This document shows positions 6,263 through 7,290 of a stretch of DNA of 7,290 nt, one piece after another. The notes beneath the pieces are model-generated. The model saw nothing but the letters and a program-made list of their open reading frames with translations, did not search any database and had not been told where the DNA came from. Source of the stretch: Saprospiraceae bacterium (GTDB lineage: Bacteria; Bacteroidota; Bacteroidia; Chitinophagales; Saprospiraceae); contig JADKGL010000040.1 of assembly GCA_016722295.1 (NCBI GenBank), positions 1-7,290 of the forward strand. The letters are read 5' to 3'. The translations under genes were made by a program, and so were the position numbers. Position 1 is the first letter of the stretch; each line of letters starts with the position of its first letter.

Positions 6263-6548
6263 CAAAGCACGTGCGCGCTTGGGTTGTCGACGTGTTGAGG
6301 GCCGCTATGTCGTCCCCAGTGAGTCGATCATCCGCAATGTGCTCATACGCGTCGATCCTGCGGTGCTTGACCGTGCATTGCAACAGTGGAACGAAGCTTT
6401 TGCGCCCAAAGAAAAAAACATTGCTGTCGACGGCAAAACCATGTGCAACGCCAAGGATGACAAGGGTCACCAAACCCACATCATGAGTGCTGTGGGGCAC
6501 AAGTCTGTCATCTGCTACACCCAAAAAAAGTTGGTACTCTGCCCGTAG
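6084..6548 (+). CDS. N-terminal fragment of the ISAs1 transposase
   Basis: A 154-residue product with the whole N-terminal associated domain and the first catalytic Asp (about residue 116, IAVDGK), then TMCNAKDDKGHQTHIMS, SAVGHKSV and CYTQKK. After the A-run at 6523-6529 the frame is wrong and ends LVLCP-stop; the family sequence KKVGTLPVAGRDE continues in the -1 frame from 6530. It contains the part usually thought to contact DNA but lacks two catalytic residues, so at most it could act as a dominant-negative binder, which is speculation. Confidence 0.7.
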   Translation: MLTADQMRILPDFFNDIADPRARSGRRHRLSAVLSIAAAATLCGMTGYKAIAGWAQDLGDKARARLGCRRVEGRYVVPSESIIRNVLIRVDPAVLDRALQQWNEAFAPKEKNIAVDGKTMCNAKDDKGHQTHIMSAVGHKSVICYTQKKLVLCP

Positions 6549-6586
6549 CAGGCCGTGATGAGCAAAAACAGACCAACGAGATTGGC

Positions 6587-6889
6587 ATGTTCACGGCCTT
6601 GCTCGATGCCATTGATATCAAAGACCGACTGATCACCGCCGATGCCCTGCTGACACAACGCAAGCTGGCCGACTATCTGGTGCAGCGTGGGGCGCATTAC
6701 CACTTCACAGCCAAAGGCAACCAGGCTACGCTGAAAAAGACATTGCGCTCTTGTTTGAAAAACGCAAGAAACCTGACTTTGTCGAGGTTTCACCCCCGGA
6801 CCATGGGCGCATTGAAACCCGTCGCATCTGGTGCAGTGACGCGCTCAATGGCTATCTCAACTTTCCCCATGTTGGACAGGTCTTTTTGA
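6587..6889 (+). CDS. middle fragment of the ISAs1 transposase
   Basis: The genuine family sequence in this frame spans about 6530-6738: VGTLPVAGRDEQKQTNEIGM, then FTALLDAIDIKDRLITADALL, TQRKLADYLVQRGAHYHF, TAKGNQATLKK. It holds the second catalytic Asp. After the A-run at 6734-6738 the translation (TLRSCLKNARN and following) is out of frame. There is no ribosome binding site at the ATG 6587, which is an internal methionine, so this is a piece of the broken gene. Confidence 0.6.
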   Translation: MFTALLDAIDIKDRLITADALLTQRKLADYLVQRGAHYHFTAKGNQATLKKTLRSCLKNARNLTLSRFHPRTMGALKPVASGAVTRSMAISTFPMLDRSF

Positions 6890-7215
6890 TTGAGCGCGAG
6901 GTGGTTAACAAAAAGAATAGTCACCATTCGTTTGAGACAGCAGTGGGCCTGACCAGCCAAAGCCGGGCACAAGCCAACCCAAAACAGGTGCTCGCTGCCA
7001 ATCGTGAGCATTGGACGATTGAGAACCGCTGTCATTGGGTGATCGACTGGAACTTTGACGAAGACAGAAGTCGCATTCGCACCGGTAAAGGGCCAGAGAA
7101 CGTGTCGCGTCTGCGGCGCTTCGCCGTAGGCGTGCTGTCAATGTTCTCCGACGGAAAAACCAGCATCAAAGAAAAAATGGCCAAGCTCAATCCGCAATAC
7201 CCGTATGGTTTTTGA
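6751..7215 (+). CDS. C-terminal fragment of the ISAs1 transposase
   Basis: The frame is true to the family from about 6739 (DIALLFEKRKKPDFVEV) through SPPDHGRIETRRIWC, FPHVGQVFLIEREVVNKK, LAANREHWTIENRCHWVI with the catalytic Glu, DWNFDEDRSRIRTG, and LRRFAVGVL, to about KLNPQYP. It then stops early at 7213-7215. One base removed within 7204-7212 (for example a G at 7207-7208) restores VFDYLRMTKNSTRLAAV and the stop at 7259-7261. The ATG at 6751 is internal. Confidence 0.65.
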   Translation: MFEKRKKPDFVEVSPPDHGRIETRRIWCSDALNGYLNFPHVGQVFLIEREVVNKKNSHHSFETAVGLTSQSRAQANPKQVLAANREHWTIENRCHWVIDWNFDEDRSRIRTGKGPENVSRLRRFAVGVLSMFSDGKTSIKEKMAKLNPQYPYGF

Positions 7216-7262
7216 CTACCTGCGTATGACAAAAAACTCAACGCGTTTAGCTGCCGTTTGAG

Positions 7263-7287
7263 CATTTGAGTGAGAACAAATTTACCG
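7263..7287 (-). repeat. right terminal inverted repeat of the IS
   Basis: Read on the minus strand it begins CGGTAAATTTGTTC and ends CAAATG, matching 5365-5389 at 19 of 25 positions. It starts two bases after the repaired transposase stop codon, a compact layout typical of IS elements. Confidence 0.62.
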
Positions 7288-7290
7288 TGC

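Larger units (their letters stand above)
6084..7261 (+). pseudogene. ISAs1-family DDE transposase, three frame breaks
   Basis: The joined product is about 392 residues, a normal length for this family. The N-terminal associated domain has LPDFFNDIADPRARSGRRHR and LCGMTGYKAIAGWAQDL, then YVVPSESIIRNVLIRVDP. Presumed catalytic residues are all encoded: Asp in IAVDGKTMC (codon 6429-6431), Asp in ITADALLTQRKLA (6641-6643) and Glu in HWTIENRCHW (7021-7023), with the flanking DWNFDEDRSRIRTGKGPEN block and the C-terminal VFDYLRMTKN, stop 7259-7261. Frame changes: -1 at the A-run 6523-6529, -1 at the A-run 6734-6738, +1 within about 7204-7212. AGGA at 6068-6071 is a distant ribosome binding site (12 bases). 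It would cut and join the IS ends at 5365 and 7287. Inactive as written unless frameshifting rescues it. Confidence 0.85.
5365..7287 (+). mobile_element. ISAs1-like insertion sequence carrying a DruA-like gene
   Basis: A 1.9-kb element proposed from two facts: two IS-type genes in the same direction (DUF4338/DruA-like, then ISAs1-family transposase), and matching ends. The left end at 5365-5389 and the reverse complement of 7263-7287 agree at 19 of 25 ungapped positions, including AATTTGT and CAAATG blocks. The left junction falls exactly where GGDEF homology of the upstream gene stops. Exact ends are uncertain by a few bases. Only three bases are left after the right end (TGC, 7288-7290). 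They equal the last three bases before the left end, but an 8-bp duplication, which I recall as usual for ISAs1, cannot be tested and does not fit these ends as drawn. Both genes carry frameshifts, so the copy is probably inactive unless those are sequencing errors. Confidence 0.75.

Noticed and set aside
7288..7290. TGC next to both IS ends as a target-site duplication
   Set aside because: Three bases agree easily by chance, ISAs1 duplications are longer as far as I recall, and the window ends here.

Overview
The window looks like chromosome of a Gram-negative betaproteobacterium, most likely Burkholderiales and perhaps a Comamonadaceae/Rhodoferax-like genome. This is inferred from the kdsB-adk gene order, the wording of both proteins, the need for a KDO (lipopolysaccharide) pathway, and the moderately high G+C. 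No 16S or other marker is present to confirm it.

Layout. (1) 1-1340, housekeeping: the 3' part of kdsB (CMP-KDO synthesis), then a 260-bp spacer holding a long imperfect palindrome (444-520), then a complete adk (619-1275) with a good ribosome binding site and a Rho-independent terminator. (2) About 1339-2266: almost 1 kb in which I can support no gene. (3) 2267-5364: a promoter, ribosome binding site and long gene for a soluble multi-PAS diguanylate cyclase (N-terminal coiled coil, six PAS-like units, GGDEF with an intact RxxD inhibitory site). Its reading frame is broken by +1 and -1 shifts about 650 nt apart and by an in-frame TAG just after the GGDEF signature. (4) 5365-7287: an insertion sequence cutting into the 3' end of that gene. 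It has imperfect 25-bp terminal inverted repeats (19/25), a DUF4338/DruA-like protein gene and an ISAs1-family DDE transposase gene. Both IS genes are frameshifted, although every recognisable domain and the three presumed DDE residues are still encoded.

How the parts relate. kdsB and adk are ordinary core genes and are intact where visible. Everything after 2.3 kb is accessory and damaged. Once the frames are joined, the cyclase reads as a six-PAS sensor making cyclic di-GMP, and the IS appears to have landed in its GGDEF domain, so the missing tail should lie just beyond the window. Most of the frame breaks sit in short homopolymer runs, so real decay and indel-type sequencing error must both be kept open; the TAG and the IS insertion are not explained by such errors.

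The most interesting points are the pairing of a DruA-type protein (the family that names the Druantia anti-phage system) with an ISAs1-like transposase inside one IS, and a canonical A AAA AAG slippery heptamer exactly where the transposase changes to the -1 frame.
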